Origin: Actinomadura sp. 7K507
GTDB lineage: Bacteria > Actinomycetota > Actinomycetes > Streptosporangiales > Streptosporangiaceae
Length of the DNA: 55,862 nucleotides
Direction: 5' to 3'
Assembly (NCBI RefSeq): GCF_004348425.1
Contig: NZ_SMKK01000022.1
Coordinates: forward strand, 1 to 55,862
Shown here in pieces: positions 7,889 through 19,157 of the stretch. Under the pieces are notes generated by a model. That model worked only from the letters and a program-made list of their open reading frames with translations. It did no database searches and was not told where the DNA came from. Positions within the stretch are counted from its first letter, which is position 1. Each line of letters begins with the position of its first letter. The translations under genes and the position numbers were made by a program.

Positions 7889-9967
7889 ATGAGTGATTCC
7901 GGCAACGGCGGCGGGGGCGAGCCTTGGCCGCTCACCGTCATCCTCAGCGTGTGCTCCGGGGTCATCGTCACCGTGACGATGACGCAGGTCTACGCGGTCC
8001 CGTGGCTGGGCACGCTCATCACCGCCACCGTGACGGTCATGTGCGTCATGCTGCTGGGCTGGCTGGCCTTCCGGCTGCTGAAGTCGATGGACGACCGGGT
8101 CAGGGCGCCGCTGCTGACGGCTCTGACGTCCCTGGTGTGGGGCGCCGCCGGCGCGGCGCTGATGGCCGTCGTCCTGCTCGCCGGCGCCACCTCCGTCCGG
8201 TTCCTGGAGGAGCACACGGGCGCATGCGGTCTGCCGCTGGAGCTGCGGGTCCTGACCGCGCCCGAGACGCTCACCCCGCTGCGCGCCGCCGCGGCGGAGT
8301 TCGAAACGGCCGCCGAGGACGGCGGCTGCCGCGAGTACAGCGTCACCGTGGTCCCCGAGGAGGGGCCGCTCCCCCTGTACGACGGGTTCAGGCTGCTGTG
8401 GCGGCGCAGCGCCTCCGAGGGCGGGCCGCGCGCCGACGGCGAGCGGTTGTTCGGCCCGCAGCCCGACGTCTGGATTCCGGCTTCGACCGCCGAGTACGAA
8501 TTCATCCCGAAAGGTCCCGGCCAGGTCGGCCAGGCCGGGCGGGCGGGAGCAACGGGGGCGGCGGACGGCGGTCCCGCCTTCCGGTCGCTGGGCTCCCTCG
8601 GATCATCGCCGCTCGTACTGGCGCTGTTCTCCGGCGCCCACGAGTCCGTGCACGACCCGCTCGCACCGCCGATGGCGCCGAGCGCGGCGGAGCTGCTGGA
8701 GCGCTTCGAAGCGGCACGCGTGCCGCTGCGCGGGATCGCCCGTCCCGTCCCCGAGACGTCGTCGGCGGCGCTGGCCGTCACGCCCGCGCTGTACGACGCG
8801 ATGCCCGGCGGCGACGCGCAGAACGAGCGGGTGACCGCGCCGGCCGGCCTGGCCGCGCCGGACGCGGTTTCGCTGCTGTGCCGGTTCCGTGAACGCGCCG
8901 CCGCACAGGACTCCGAACCCCCGGACGACATGGCCGTAGCCGTCCCCGAGCAGGTGCTGTACGACTACGACATGGGGCGGCCGCTCGGCGACCGCTGCGG
9001 CGGCACCGGCGGACACGGCGGTCCCGGAGGAGCCGGCCCGGACGCGAAATGGCGGCTGTACCCCTACTACGCGACCGACCTGCCGACGCTCGACTACCCG
9101 TTCATTCAGGTGAAGTGGGGCGGCCAGGACACCGAGGCACGGGACGCGGGCGTCACCGGGTTCCACCGCTGGCTCGGTGACAACCCGCTCACCCTCCAGG
9201 GTTTCCGGGACACCCGCGGCACCGTCCCGCCCGCCCGCGAGGGCGACACCGAGCACCACCCCCTGGCACGCCTCCACGACGTCGTGGGCGGACGCGTGAT
9301 GCCGGCCGCCGTCGCGTTGACGAGACCGGAGGGCGTGCAGGCGACCCTGGACCGTGTCGGAGCGGCACGCCCGAGGGTCTCGGTGTCGCTGATGCTGGAC
9401 GTGTCCGGATCGATGGGCGGCGCGGCGCGGGCGCACGGCGGCTCGCGCCTCAGCCGGGGAGCCTCCTTCCTGCGCAGCCTGGTGACGCAGTTGCAGGGCA
9501 ACGACCGCGCCGGCCTTCAGGTGTCGTCGTCGACGGCGTCGCCCGGCGACAGCGGGACGGTCGGGAACGTTCCCCAGGGCGCCGCGTCCCCCGGCCAGAA
9601 GAACGCCGTCACGAACGGCCTGGAGGCTGTCGCCTCCACCGGGGCCGACCGTCCGCTCGCCGACACGGTCGAGGCGGCCGACCTCGGCCCCGGACGCCCC
9701 AACCTCATCCTCGTCACCGACGGGCAAGGCCCGGACACCAATCCCCGCCTCGGCGCGCGGGCCGCGTGGCTGTCCGGCGAGTTCCGCGACCAGCATCCCG
9801 ACCTGCGGGTGACCGTCGTGCTGACGGGGCCGGCGACGTGCGGCTCCACGCCCGTCGAGGAGGTCGTGGACGCGCTCGGCCCCGGTGACGGCGGCTCCGG
9901 GTGCGTGGAGCTGACCGATGCCCCCGAGGCGGAGCAGGCCGCCGAGCTGCTGTCGGGTCTGAGATGA
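7889..9967 (+). CDS. Membrane-anchored solute-binding-like / von Willebrand factor A protein
   Basis: 692 aa. Three hydrophobic segments lie in the first 110 residues (about 14-34, 36-60 and 75-103), then a large domain expected outside the cell. The segment LELRVLTAPETLTPLRAAAA after the last helix resembles the start of a type 2 periplasmic binding fold. Residues about 495-690 are a vWA domain: SLMLDVSGSMGG gives the DxSxS metal-ion site, and LILVTDGQGPD is the later Asp strand. No permease or ATPase genes are nearby, so it is not an ordinary transporter component. It is followed after 7 bases by another solute-binding-like gene. Function unknown; an extracellular sensor or adhesion role is a guess. 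Confidence 0.8.
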   Translation: MSDSGNGGGGEPWPLTVILSVCSGVIVTVTMTQVYAVPWLGTLITATVTVMCVMLLGWLAFRLLKSMDDRVRAPLLTALTSLVWGAAGAALMAVVLLAGATSVRFLEEHTGACGLPLELRVLTAPETLTPLRAAAAEFETAAEDGGCREYSVTVVPEEGPLPLYDGFRLLWRRSASEGGPRADGERLFGPQPDVWIPASTAEYEFIPKGPGQVGQAGRAGATGAADGGPAFRSLGSLGSSPLVLALFSGAHESVHDPLAPPMAPSAAELLERFEAARVPLRGIARPVPETSSAALAVTPALYDAMPGGDAQNERVTAPAGLAAPDAVSLLCRFRERAAAQDSEPPDDMAVAVPEQVLYDYDMGRPLGDRCGGTGGHGGPGGAGPDAKWRLYPYYATDLPTLDYPFIQVKWGGQDTEARDAGVTGFHRWLGDNPLTLQGFRDTRGTVPPAREGDTEHHPLARLHDVVGGRVMPAAVALTRPEGVQATLDRVGAARPRVSVSLMLDVSGSMGGAARAHGGSRLSRGASFLRSLVTQLQGNDRAGLQVSSSTASPGDSGTVGNVPQGAASPGQKNAVTNGLEAVASTGADRPLADTVEAADLGPGRPNLILVTDGQGPDTNPRLGARAAWLSGEFRDQHPDLRVTVVLTGPATCGSTPVEEVVDALGPGDGGSGCVELTDAPEAEQAAELLSGLR

Positions 9968-9974
9968 CGGAGCA

Positions 9975-11339
9975 ATGATGACGCGGCGGTGGTACCTCCC
10001 GCACGATCGGACGGCCAAGGCCGCCCTCGCCTCGGGCGCGGTGCTGATGCTGATCGCGGCCCTGGTCGTCGTCCTCGGGCCGCTGGAGTCCTCGTACCCG
10101 GCAATGGAGATGGACTGCGACCGCGAGGAGCTGTTCGTCGCCGGAGGGACCGACGTCAGCCTTCGGAACCAGCGCCGGGCGCTCATCCGCCAGTGGAACG
10201 AGGGACGCTTCCCGGACGGCCGCCCCCACCCCCACGCCACACCCGTGGAGGTGGCGGAGTCGACCGACCAGCAGCACAGCCAGATCAAGGCGGTCCAGGA
10301 GTCGGGGAGCTGCGCCTATGACGTCCTCATCATGGACAACACATGGACGGCGCAGTTCGCCGAAGCCGGCTACCTGGTCGCGTTGGAGGACGTCGCCGGT
10401 CTGGACGACTTCTTCCCCGCCGCGCTGCGGACGGGTGAATGGGAGGGCGAGCAGTACGCGATCCCGTTCAACGTGGACGTCGGGCTTCTCTACAACCGGG
10501 AGGGCGTGGCGCCGCCGACGGCGTGGCCGGGGCTTCTCGGCTCCGGTGTCGCCATGCAGCTCTCCGGCTACGAGGGCCTCACGGTCAACGCGCTCGAGGC
10601 GGTGTGGAACGGCGGCGGCCGCGGCCTGCTCACCGGCGACGGACGGCCGAGCGAAGAGGAGCTGCGCGACTCGGTGTATCCGGCGCTCGTCGAGATGGCC
10701 CCGTACGCGCGAGGGGCGCTGGCCGCGTCGCGGCTGTACGGGGAGCGGGAGAGCATCGAGGCGTTCGCCTCCGGGACGGGGCTGATGCGCAACTGGCCGT
10801 ACGTGTTCTCCGCGCTGGCGAGCGAGCCGCGCATGCGGGACGGCGACCGGCTGAGGTTCGGGGTGCGGGCACTGCCCGGCCGTACCGTCCTCGGCGGGCA
10901 GAACCTCGCGGTCTCCACGCACTCCCCGAACCCGGGGCTCGCCCAGGAGCTCGTGGAGTTCCTGAGCGGGACGCGGAGCCAGCGCCTGCTGTTCTCGTGC
11001 GGCGGTTTCGCGCCGGGGCGGTACTCCGCGCTCGGGCTGGCCCCGGACCGCCGCTCCCCCGCCGAGGTGGAGGCGCGGACGTGCTCGTCCCTCACCGGTG
11101 AGCCGCTCGGCCCGGGTGAGGCCGATGCGCCGGGCCCGGTGCAGCTCGCCGAGCTTGGGCGCGCGGTGGTGACCGCGCTCGCCCGCGCCGATCCCCGTCC
11201 GGTCACCCCGCACTACAGCACGTTCTCCAGCACGTTCCGGGACTGCGTGCAGAAGATCTTCGACCGTGCCGGACTGGACGTCCGGGAGTTCGCCGAGGCC
11301 GTCAGCGCGTCCCTGGACGGCCGCGCGGCCTCCTGCTAG
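9975..11339 (+). CDS. Membrane-anchored extracellular solute-binding-like protein (family 1 type)
   Basis: 454 aa. A single hydrophobic segment (about residues 16-38) is followed by a MalE-like binding domain: CAYDVLIMDNTWTAQFAEAG, then FNVDVGLLYNREGV and later RNWPYVFSAL and GGQNLAVSTHS are family features. The signal segment has no lipobox, so it probably stays as a membrane anchor. It is co-transcribed with the preceding vWA protein and again lacks transporter partners, so it may work as a ligand sensor rather than in uptake. ATG 9975 or ATG 9978 may be the start. Confidence 0.8.
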   Translation: MMTRRWYLPHDRTAKAALASGAVLMLIAALVVVLGPLESSYPAMEMDCDREELFVAGGTDVSLRNQRRALIRQWNEGRFPDGRPHPHATPVEVAESTDQQHSQIKAVQESGSCAYDVLIMDNTWTAQFAEAGYLVALEDVAGLDDFFPAALRTGEWEGEQYAIPFNVDVGLLYNREGVAPPTAWPGLLGSGVAMQLSGYEGLTVNALEAVWNGGGRGLLTGDGRPSEEELRDSVYPALVEMAPYARGALAASRLYGERESIEAFASGTGLMRNWPYVFSALASEPRMRDGDRLRFGVRALPGRTVLGGQNLAVSTHSPNPGLAQELVEFLSGTRSQRLLFSCGGFAPGRYSALGLAPDRRSPAEVEARTCSSLTGEPLGPGEADAPGPVQLAELGRAVVTALARADPRPVTPHYSTFSSTFRDCVQKIFDRAGLDVREFAEAVSASLDGRAASC

Positions 11340-11965
11340 GAGGCGCTTCCGGGCCGGTGCGCGGCGCTCTCCAGGGCGGAGCGGGCCATCGTGTGCAGGA
11401 GGTCGCCCATCGCCTCGCGGCCGAGGCCGGTGGCGCTGCGCGGGGTCGAGTTGAGCAGGCCGAAGCAGGCGTGGACGGCGGCGCGGGTCCGGTCGTCCGG
11501 CAGGCCGGGGCTCAGGCGGCACAGCACGGCGACCCATTCCTCCACGTAGGCGCGCTGGAGCCGGCGGATGCGGTGGCGCTGCGGCTCGGGGACGTTGTCC
11601 AGTTCGCGTTCGTGGACGGTGATCAGCGCCGGGTTGTCGAGGGCGAACGCGATGTGCCAGCGCAGCAGCGCGTCCAGGGCGCGGCCCGGGTCCGGGGCGG
11701 CGGCGCGGCGGACGCCCTCGGCGAGGAGCCGCTCGCTGATGTCGAGGAGCATCTCGGCGAGGACGGCCTCCTTGCCGCTGAAGTGCCGGTACAGGGCGGG
11801 GCCGGTGAGCCCGACGGCCCGCCCGAGGTCGCCGATGGACGCGCCGTGGTAGCCGCGGCGCGCGAAGAGCTCGGCCGCGGCGCCGAGGATCTCGGCCCGG
11901 CGCGGGTTGGGCGGGCCTGCCGGGGAATCGGGCCCGGAGGCCGCCCCGGCGGGGCGGGACGTCAT
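11336..11965 (-). CDS. TetR-family regulator of the adjacent leucine-catabolic operon
   Basis: 209 aa. The N-terminal HTH reads AAELFARRGYHGASIGDLGR followed by AVGLTGPALYRHFSGKEAVL, typical TetR. The C-terminal domain resembles acyl-CoA-responsive regulators, but I cannot name the ligand. It is divergent from the methylcrotonyl-CoA carboxylase operon, with two perfect 16-bp palindromes between them, so local control of that operon is the natural reading. Its stop overlaps the end of the convergent solute-binding gene by four bases. Confidence 0.88.
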   Translation of the reverse strand: MTSRPAGAASGPDSPAGPPNPRRAEILGAAAELFARRGYHGASIGDLGRAVGLTGPALYRHFSGKEAVLAEMLLDISERLLAEGVRRAAAPDPGRALDALLRWHIAFALDNPALITVHERELDNVPEPQRHRIRRLQRAYVEEWVAVLCRLSPGLPDDRTRAAVHACFGLLNSTPRSATGLGREAMGDLLHTMARSALESAAHRPGSAS

Positions 11966-11988
11966 GGCGGCCAGTCTAGACTAGAGTT

Positions 11989-12004
11989 GTTAATGGCCAT
12001 TAAC
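11989..12004. promoter_or_regulatory. Perfect 16-bp palindrome, probable TetR operator
   Basis: GTTAATGGCCATTAAC is fully self-complementary. It lies between the divergent TetR gene and the carboxylase operon. Its centre is 25 bp from that of the palindrome at 12014-12029, and both share GTTAAN outer halves. Confidence 0.75.
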
Positions 12005-12013
12005 ATCGGCGTT

Positions 12014-12029
12014 GTTAACGATCGTTAAC
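12014..12029. promoter_or_regulatory. Perfect 16-bp palindrome, probable TetR operator
   Basis: GTTAACGATCGTTAAC is fully self-complementary. It ends 14 bases before the ATG of the carboxylase beta gene and just before its GGAGGGGAGG ribosome binding site, so a bound repressor would block early transcription. Confidence 0.75.
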
Positions 12030-12043
12030 CGGGAGGGGAGGCC

Positions 12044-13657
<1,614 letters not shown>

Positions 13658-13665
13658 GGGTGTTG

Positions 13666-15603
13666 ATGTTCGACAGCGTGCTGGTCGCCAACCGCGGGGA
13701 GATCGCCGTCCGCGTGTTCCGGACGTTGCGTCGGCTCGGTGTCCGCTCCGTGGCGGTCCACACCGACGCCGACGCCCTGGCCCGCCACGTGCGGGAGGCG
13801 GACGAGGCCCTGCGGATCCCGTCGTACCTGGACATCGAGGCCGTGATCGCGGCGGCGCGCGACTCCGGGGCGCCGGCCGTCCATCCGGGGTACGGCTTCC
13901 TCGCGGAGAACACGGCGTTCGCGCGGGCGTGCGGCGAGGCGGGGCTGGTGTTCATCGGCCCGCCCGCCGGGGCGATCGAGGCGATGGGCGACAAGATCCG
14001 CGCGAAGCGGACCGTCGCGGCGGCCGGGGTCCCCGTCGTCCCGGGGAGGGACGAGCCGGGCCTTTCGGATGCCGAACTGAAGGCCGCCGCGCTGGAGGTC
14101 GGGCTGCCGGTGCTGCTGAAGCCGTCCGCGGGCGGCGGCGGCAAGGGCATGCGGCTCGTCCGGGACGCGGCGGATCTGCCGGAGGCGATCGCGTCCGCCC
14201 GCCGCGAGGCGCGCGGCTCGTTCGGCGACGACACGCTGCTCGCCGAGCGGTTCGTCGACAACCCCCGGCACATCGAGATCCAGATCTTCGCGGACGCCCA
14301 CGGGAACGTCATTCACCTGGGCGAACGCGAATGCAGCCTGCAACGGCGGCACCAGAAGATCATCGAGGAGGCGCCGTCCCCGCTGCTGGACGCGGCGTCC
14401 CGCGAGCGGATGGGCGCCGCCGCCGTCGCCGCCGCCGAGGCCGTCGGATACGCGGGCGCCGGGACCGTCGAGTACATCGTCTCCGCGGACCGCCCGGACG
14501 AGTTCTTCTTCATGGAGATGAACACACGGCTCCAGGTCGAGCACCCGGTCACCGAACTGGTCACCGGCCTCGACCTCGTCGAACTCCAGCTCCGCGTGGC
14601 CGCCGGCGAGCCGCTGCCGCTCACCCAGGCCGACGTCCGCATGGACGGGCACTCGATCGAGGCCCGCGTCTACGCCGAGGACCCCGCCCGGGGCTTCCTG
14701 CCCACCGGCGGCCGCGTCCTGGCCCTGACCGAACCCGGCGGCGCCCGCGTCGACTCCGGGCTCGACGCCGGCACCGAGGTCGGCGGCTCCTACGATCCGA
14801 TGCTCGCCAAGGTGATCGTTCACGGACCTGGCCGGGCCGAGGCCCTGCGGCGCCTCGACCGGGCGCTCGCCTCGTACACGCTGCTGGGCGTCCCGACGAA
14901 CGTCGCGTTCCTGCGCTCGCTCGCGCGGCACCCGTCCGTGGTGTCGGGCGACCTCGACACGGGACTGGTCGAGCGTGCGCTGGACGACCTGGTGTCCGGC
15001 ATGTCCGTCCCGCCCGAGGTGTTCGCCGCCGCCGCGCTGGAACGGATGCTGGCGCTCGAAACCGGCGACGACCCGTGGGACATCCCGGACGGCTGGCGCC
15101 CCGGCGCCCACGCCTGGACACCGTGGATCATCACCCCGTCCGGCGGTGACCCGGTGGAGGTCCGCGTCCAGGGCCGGGCCGCGTCCGCGCGCGTCGCGAT
15201 CGGCGGCGACCCGCCGGTCACCGCCTCGCTGAGCAGGCCGTTCACACTGACCTACGCTGGTAGGACGACCTCGTTCGAGGCCGCCCGCGACGGGCACACG
15301 CTCTGGCTCGGCCGCGACGGGCACGCGTGGGCGCTGAGCGAGCACGTCCGCGCCGAGGCGGGCGCCGCGGCCGCCGGGACGGGCGACGGGGTGCTGCGCA
15401 GCCCGATGCCCGGCACGGTCCTGGCCGTCAAGGCGGCCGAGGGCGAACGGGTGGCGCAGGGGCAGCCGCTCGTGGTCGTCGAGGCGATGAAGATGGAGCA
15501 CGCCGTCACCGCGCCGCTCGCCGGCGTCGTGGCGAAACTGCCGGTCCGCGCGGGCGCGCAGGTCGCCCTCGACGCGGTGCTGGCCGTGATCGAGGAGGAA
15601 TGA
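13666..15603 (+). CDS. mccA: 3-methylcrotonyl-CoA carboxylase alpha (biotin carboxylase/BCCP) subunit
   Basis: 645 aa. The N-terminal biotin carboxylase begins [20 protein letters not shown]; the ATP-grasp loop [12 protein letters not shown], the HIEIQIFAD region and [14 protein letters not shown] follow. The C-terminal biotinyl domain has the lysine motif EAMKMEH and a preceding [10 protein letters not shown] strand. It is co-transcribed 8 bases after mccB. ATG 13666 is chosen; GTG 13660 is in the same frame. The reading frame stays open far upstream through mccB, but that part has no family similarity. Confidence 0.92.
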   Translation: MFDSVLVANRGEIAVRVFRTLRRLGVRSVAVHTDADALARHVREADEALRIPSYLDIEAVIAAARDSGAPAVHPGYGFLAENTAFARACGEAGLVFIGPPAGAIEAMGDKIRAKRTVAAAGVPVVPGRDEPGLSDAELKAAALEVGLPVLLKPSAGGGGKGMRLVRDAADLPEAIASARREARGSFGDDTLLAERFVDNPRHIEIQIFADAHGNVIHLGERECSLQRRHQKIIEEAPSPLLDAASRERMGAAAVAAAEAVGYAGAGTVEYIVSADRPDEFFFMEMNTRLQVEHPVTELVTGLDLVELQLRVAAGEPLPLTQADVRMDGHSIEARVYAEDPARGFLPTGGRVLALTEPGGARVDSGLDAGTEVGGSYDPMLAKVIVHGPGRAEALRRLDRALASYTLLGVPTNVAFLRSLARHPSVVSGDLDTGLVERALDDLVSGMSVPPEVFAAAALERMLALETGDDPWDIPDGWRPGAHAWTPWIITPSGGDPVEVRVQGRAASARVAIGGDPPVTASLSRPFTLTYAGRTTSFEAARDGHTLWLGRDGHAWALSEHVRAEAGAAAAGTGDGVLRSPMPGTVLAVKAAEGERVAQGQPLVVVEAMKMEHAVTAPLAGVVAKLPVRAGAQVALDAVLAVIEEE

Positions 15604-16529
15604 CGATGCGGGTACCCCTTTCCGGCCTTCCCGGCCGGGTCACGATCTACGAGGTCGGACCGCGCGACGGGCTGCAGAACGAGAAGGCCGTCGTGCCCGT
15701 GGACGTCAAGTCCGAGTTCGTGACGCGGCTGGCCGGCGCGGGGCTGCGCACGATCGAGACGACCAGCTTCGTCCACCCGAAATGGGTGCCGCAGCTCGCC
15801 GACGCCGAAGAGCTCCTCGACGTCCTGCCCCGCTCGCCGGACCTGCGCTACCCCGTCCTCGTCCCGAACGAGCGGGGCCTCGACCGGGCGCTCGCCAACG
15901 GCGTCACCGAGATCGCGATCTTCGGCAGCGCCACCGAGTCGTTCGCCCGCCGCAACCTCAACCGCACCGTGGACGAGTCGCTCGCGATGTTCGCGCCCGT
16001 CGTCGAACGCGCCCACGCCGAAGGGCTCTGGGTGCGCGCCTACGTGTCGATGGCGTGCGGCGACCCGTGGGAGGGCGACGTCCCCATGGAGCAGGTCGTG
16101 TCGGTCGCGTCCCGCCTGATGGAGCTCGGCTGCTCGCAGCTCAGCATCGGCGACACCATCGGCGTCGGCACGCCCGGCCACGTCACCGCCCTCATCGAGG
16201 CGCTCGGCGCCGCGGGCATCGGCCCCGAGCGGCTCGCGGTCCACTTCCACGACACCTACGGGCAGGCCCTCGCCAACACCCTCGCCGCCGTCCGCGCGGG
16301 CGTCACCGTCGTCGACGCGTCCGCCGGCGGCATCGGCGGCTGCCCGTACGCCGAGAGCGCCACCGGCAACCTGGCCACCGAGGACCTCGTGTGGATGCTG
16401 CACGGCCTCGGCATCGACACCGGCGTCGACCTCGACGAGCTCACCGCCACGAGCCGGTGGATGGCCCGCCACCTGGGCCGCCCCAGCCCCTCCCGCGTAG
16501 TCCAGGCCCTCTCCCCCGGATCGGAGTAG
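15600..16529 (+). CDS. mvaB: Hydroxymethylglutaryl-CoA lyase
   Basis: 309 aa. The HMGL-like TIM barrel starts with [16 protein letters not shown], which holds the Arg-Asp pair of the active site. [47 protein letters not shown] (metal-binding His) and [12 protein letters not shown] (catalytic Cys loop) follow. It cleaves HMG-CoA into acetyl-CoA and acetoacetate, the last step of leucine catabolism. ATG 15600 overlaps the mccA stop in ATGA; ATG 15606 is the alternative. Confidence 0.92.
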   Translation: MTMRVPLSGLPGRVTIYEVGPRDGLQNEKAVVPVDVKSEFVTRLAGAGLRTIETTSFVHPKWVPQLADAEELLDVLPRSPDLRYPVLVPNERGLDRALANGVTEIAIFGSATESFARRNLNRTVDESLAMFAPVVERAHAEGLWVRAYVSMACGDPWEGDVPMEQVVSVASRLMELGCSQLSIGDTIGVGTPGHVTALIEALGAAGIGPERLAVHFHDTYGQALANTLAAVRAGVTVVDASAGGIGGCPYAESATGNLATEDLVWMLHGLGIDTGVDLDELTATSRWMARHLGRPSPSRVVQALSPGSE

Positions 16530-16532
16530 TTC

Positions 16533-17681
16533 ATGATCGACTTCACGCTCAGTGACGAGCAGGAGGAGCTGCGGAGCACGGTCGAGCGGTTCGCCCGCGA
16601 GACGGTCGCCCCGGTGATCGGGGACCTGTACGAGCGCGGGGAGTTCCCGTACGAGATCGTCGCCGCGATGGGCAGGATGGGCCTGTTCGGGCTGCCGTTC
16701 CCCGAGGAGCACGGCGGCATGGGCGGCGACTACTTCGCCCTCTGCCTGGCCCTGGAGGAACTCGCCCGCGTCGACTCGTCCGTGGCCATCACGCTTGAGG
16801 CCGGTGTCTCGCTGGGCGCGATGCCGATCTACCGGTTCGGGTCGGCCGAGCAGAAGAAGCGCTGGCTGCCGCAGCTCACGTCCGGTGAGAGGCTGGCGGG
16901 GTTCGGCCTGACCGAGCCGGGCGGCGGCTCCGACGTCCCCGGCGGCATGCGCACCACCGCCCGGCTGGACGGCGACACCTGGGTGATCAACGGCTCCAAG
17001 GCGTTCATCACCAACTCCGGCACCGGCATCACAGCGTTCGTCACGGTCACCGCCTTCACCGGCGACGGCGAGATCTCCACGATCATCGTCCCGAACGGAA
17101 CCCCCGGCTTCACCGTCGGGCGCAAGTACTCCAAGGTCGGCTGGTCGTCGTCCGACACCCGCGAGCTGTCCTTCGACGACGTGCGCGTCCCCGCCGAGAA
17201 CCTGGTCGGCGAGCGCGGCCGCGGCTACGCGCAGTTCCTCCGCATCCTGGACGAGGGCCGCATCGCCATCGCCGCGCTCTCCGTCGGCCTCGCCCAGGGC
17301 TGCGTGGACGAGTCCCTCCGCTACGCCCGCGAGCGGGAGGCGTTCGGCAAGGAGATCGGCCGCTACCAGGCGATGCAGTTCAAGATCGCCGACATGGAGA
17401 CGCGCGCCCACACCGCCCGCCTGGCCTACTACGCCGCCGCCGCGAAGCTCCTCGCCGGCGAGGAGTTCAAGAAGGAGGCCGCGATCGCCAAGCTCGTCGC
17501 GTCCAACGCCGCCATGGACAACGCCCGCGACGCGACCCAGATCTTCGGCGGCTACGGCTTCATGAACGAGTACGCCGTCGGCCGCTTCTACCGCGACGCG
17601 AAGATCCTCGAAGTGGGCGAGGGCACCTCGGAAGTCCAGCGCATGCTCATCGCCCGCGCCCTAGGACTCCCCCCGTCCTGA
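16533..17681 (+). CDS. Acyl-CoA dehydrogenase, probably isovaleryl-CoA type
   Basis: 382 aa, the usual length of soluble acyl-CoA dehydrogenases. Features in order: an N-terminal helical domain, FGLTEPGGGSDVPG at the FAD/substrate site, the beta-domain with WVINGSKAFITNSG, and a C-terminal domain with QIFGGYGFMNEYAVGRFYRD and ILEVGEGTSEVQRMLIAR holding the catalytic Glu region. It starts 3 bases after the HMG-CoA lyase stop. Operon context with methylcrotonyl-CoA carboxylase indicates isovaleryl-CoA or a related branched substrate; FadE19-like in mycobacterial terms. No methylglutaconyl-CoA hydratase gene follows. Confidence 0.88.
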   Translation: MIDFTLSDEQEELRSTVERFARETVAPVIGDLYERGEFPYEIVAAMGRMGLFGLPFPEEHGGMGGDYFALCLALEELARVDSSVAITLEAGVSLGAMPIYRFGSAEQKKRWLPQLTSGERLAGFGLTEPGGGSDVPGGMRTTARLDGDTWVINGSKAFITNSGTGITAFVTVTAFTGDGEISTIIVPNGTPGFTVGRKYSKVGWSSSDTRELSFDDVRVPAENLVGERGRGYAQFLRILDEGRIAIAALSVGLAQGCVDESLRYAREREAFGKEIGRYQAMQFKIADMETRAHTARLAYYAAAAKLLAGEEFKKEAAIAKLVASNAAMDNARDATQIFGGYGFMNEYAVGRFYRDAKILEVGEGTSEVQRMLIARALGLPPS

Positions 17682-17722
17682 CGTTCGCGGCTCTCGGCCC
17701 GCCGGCACGGTAGTGTCGGCGG

Positions 17723-18481
17723 ATGCTGCTGCGCGCCTACGGCATCGCCCGGTCCCTGGTCATGTACTACGGGGTTCCAGGGAAGCACCGGCGCGCGACG
17801 CGCCTGTACGGCGAGTTCCTCAAGCCCGGCGACGTCGCGTTCGACATCGGCGCGCACGTGGGCGGCCGGGTGCGCGTCTGGCGGCACCTGGGGGCACAGG
17901 TGATCGCGGTCGAGCCGCAACCCGACTGCCTGCGCGTCCTGCGGCTCTTCTACGGCCGCGACCAGGGCGTCACCATCGTCCCCGGCGCCGCCGGGGCCAA
18001 GCCAGGCCGCGCGGACCTCGCCCTGTCCACGGCGACACCGACGGTCTCCTCGATGTCACGCGACTGGATCACGTCGGTGACGCAGGACAGCAGCTTCGCC
18101 GGCGTCCGCTGGGACCGCACGGTCGAGATCGAGGTGACCACCCTCGACGACCTCATCGCAGCCCACGGCGTACCCGCCTTCTGCAAGATCGACGTCGAGG
18201 GCTTCGAGGCGGACGTCCTCGCGGGCCTGACCCGGCCCCTTCCCGCCCTGTCCTTCGAATACATACCGTCCGCCCACGACGCCGCCCTGGAAGCCCTCCG
18301 CCACGTGGAGCGGCTCGGCGCGGACGCGGGCGGCTACGTCTACAACTACTCCCCGATCGAGACGATGCGCCTGGCGAGCCCCCGCTGGCTCGACGCCGCC
18401 ACCTTGGAACGCCGACTCGACCGGATCCGCCCCCGAGGCCGCTCCGGCGACATCTACGCCCGCCTCCGCACCCGTCCCTGA
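17723..18481 (+). CDS. FkbM-family methyltransferase
   Basis: 252 aa. The SAM-binding motif DVAFDIGAHVGGRVRVW, then VIAVEPQPDCLRVL and the FkbM-typical AFCKIDVEGFEADVLAG define the family. Such enzymes O-methylate sugars or natural products, and many have unknown substrates. No biosynthetic genes are nearby. The start ATG 17723 lies 41 bases after the dehydrogenase stop, so read-through from that operon is possible. Confidence 0.85.
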   Translation: MLLRAYGIARSLVMYYGVPGKHRRATRLYGEFLKPGDVAFDIGAHVGGRVRVWRHLGAQVIAVEPQPDCLRVLRLFYGRDQGVTIVPGAAGAKPGRADLALSTATPTVSSMSRDWITSVTQDSSFAGVRWDRTVEIEVTTLDDLIAAHGVPAFCKIDVEGFEADVLAGLTRPLPALSFEYIPSAHDAALEALRHVERLGADAGGYVYNYSPIETMRLASPRWLDAATLERRLDRIRPRGRSGDIYARLRTRP

Positions 18482-18499
18482 CCGGCGACGGTCGCCGCC

Positions 18500-19093
18500 T
18501 CAGCGACGCCGGGCCACGAAGACGGTCAGTTCGGACAGCTCCCGCCGCGTGACATCGGCGAATCGGCCGCACATCGCGTGCTCGATGCATTCCAGCCGGT
18601 CGTCCGGCAGCATGAGGTGGCGGGTGAACTTGGACGGCCGCCTGCCGCCATGCCAGGCGATCACCACGCGGCCGCCGGGACATGTGACGCGGTGCAGCTC
18701 GTCCAGGCCGCGCTCCAGGCTCGGCCAGAGCCCCACCGTGTTGACGGTGACCACGCAGTCGAACTCGGCGTCGCCGAACCCGGTCGCTTCAGCGGTGCCG
18801 AGCCGCAGATCTGCGTCCGTTCCCTGCTTCAGCGCCAGAGCGCGCATCGCCGGGGACGGGTCGACCCCGCAGATCCGTCCCGCCGGGCTCCGGGCGAGGC
18901 AGCGGATCAGCCCACCCGGCCCGTACCCAACCTCCAGGATGTGCTCCCCCGCCTGGACATCGAGAAGGTCGACCACCTCGTCCTGCTTGTTCATCCACAG
19001 CATGAGGCGTCCGGCCAGCCACCCGCGCGGCCCGCTCGGAATGACGAAGGGCGAGCGGGTCGCCCTGCCCGAGGTCCACGGCGTCACCTCCAC
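18500..19093 (-). CDS. Class I SAM-dependent methyltransferase
   Basis: 197 aa. The Methyltransf_11-type core is visible: GEHILEVGYGPGGLIRCLAR (motif I), ICGVDPSPAMRALA (motif II), FDCVVTVNTVGLWPSLERGL, and CPGGRVVIAWHGG. The tail is SELTVFVARRR. The substrate is unknown. It is the last gene of an XRE-DUF397-methyltransferase set on the minus strand. A decayed copy of its 3' part lies near 24.2-24.5 kb. Confidence 0.82.
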   Translation of the reverse strand: MEVTPWTSGRATRSPFVIPSGPRGWLAGRLMLWMNKQDEVVDLLDVQAGEHILEVGYGPGGLIRCLARSPAGRICGVDPSPAMRALALKQGTDADLRLGTAEATGFGDAEFDCVVTVNTVGLWPSLERGLDELHRVTCPGGRVVIAWHGGRRPSKFTRHLMLPDDRLECIEHAMCGRFADVTRRELSELTVFVARRR

Positions 19094-19157
19094 CTCGCTG
19101 GACGTTCCCCGACGTCACGCAGGGAATCCTTCGGCCCGGGCCAGGCGGCGTGCCTCG

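Noticed and set aside
6219..7892. A 557-codon plus-strand frame opposite the acyl-CoA ligase
   Set aside because: It is the antisense of a clear ANL enzyme, and its translation is Arg/Val/Gly-rich with no family pattern. Such shadows are typical of high-GC coding DNA; the same holds for similar long frames opposite btuF, mccA, ctaD and qcrB.
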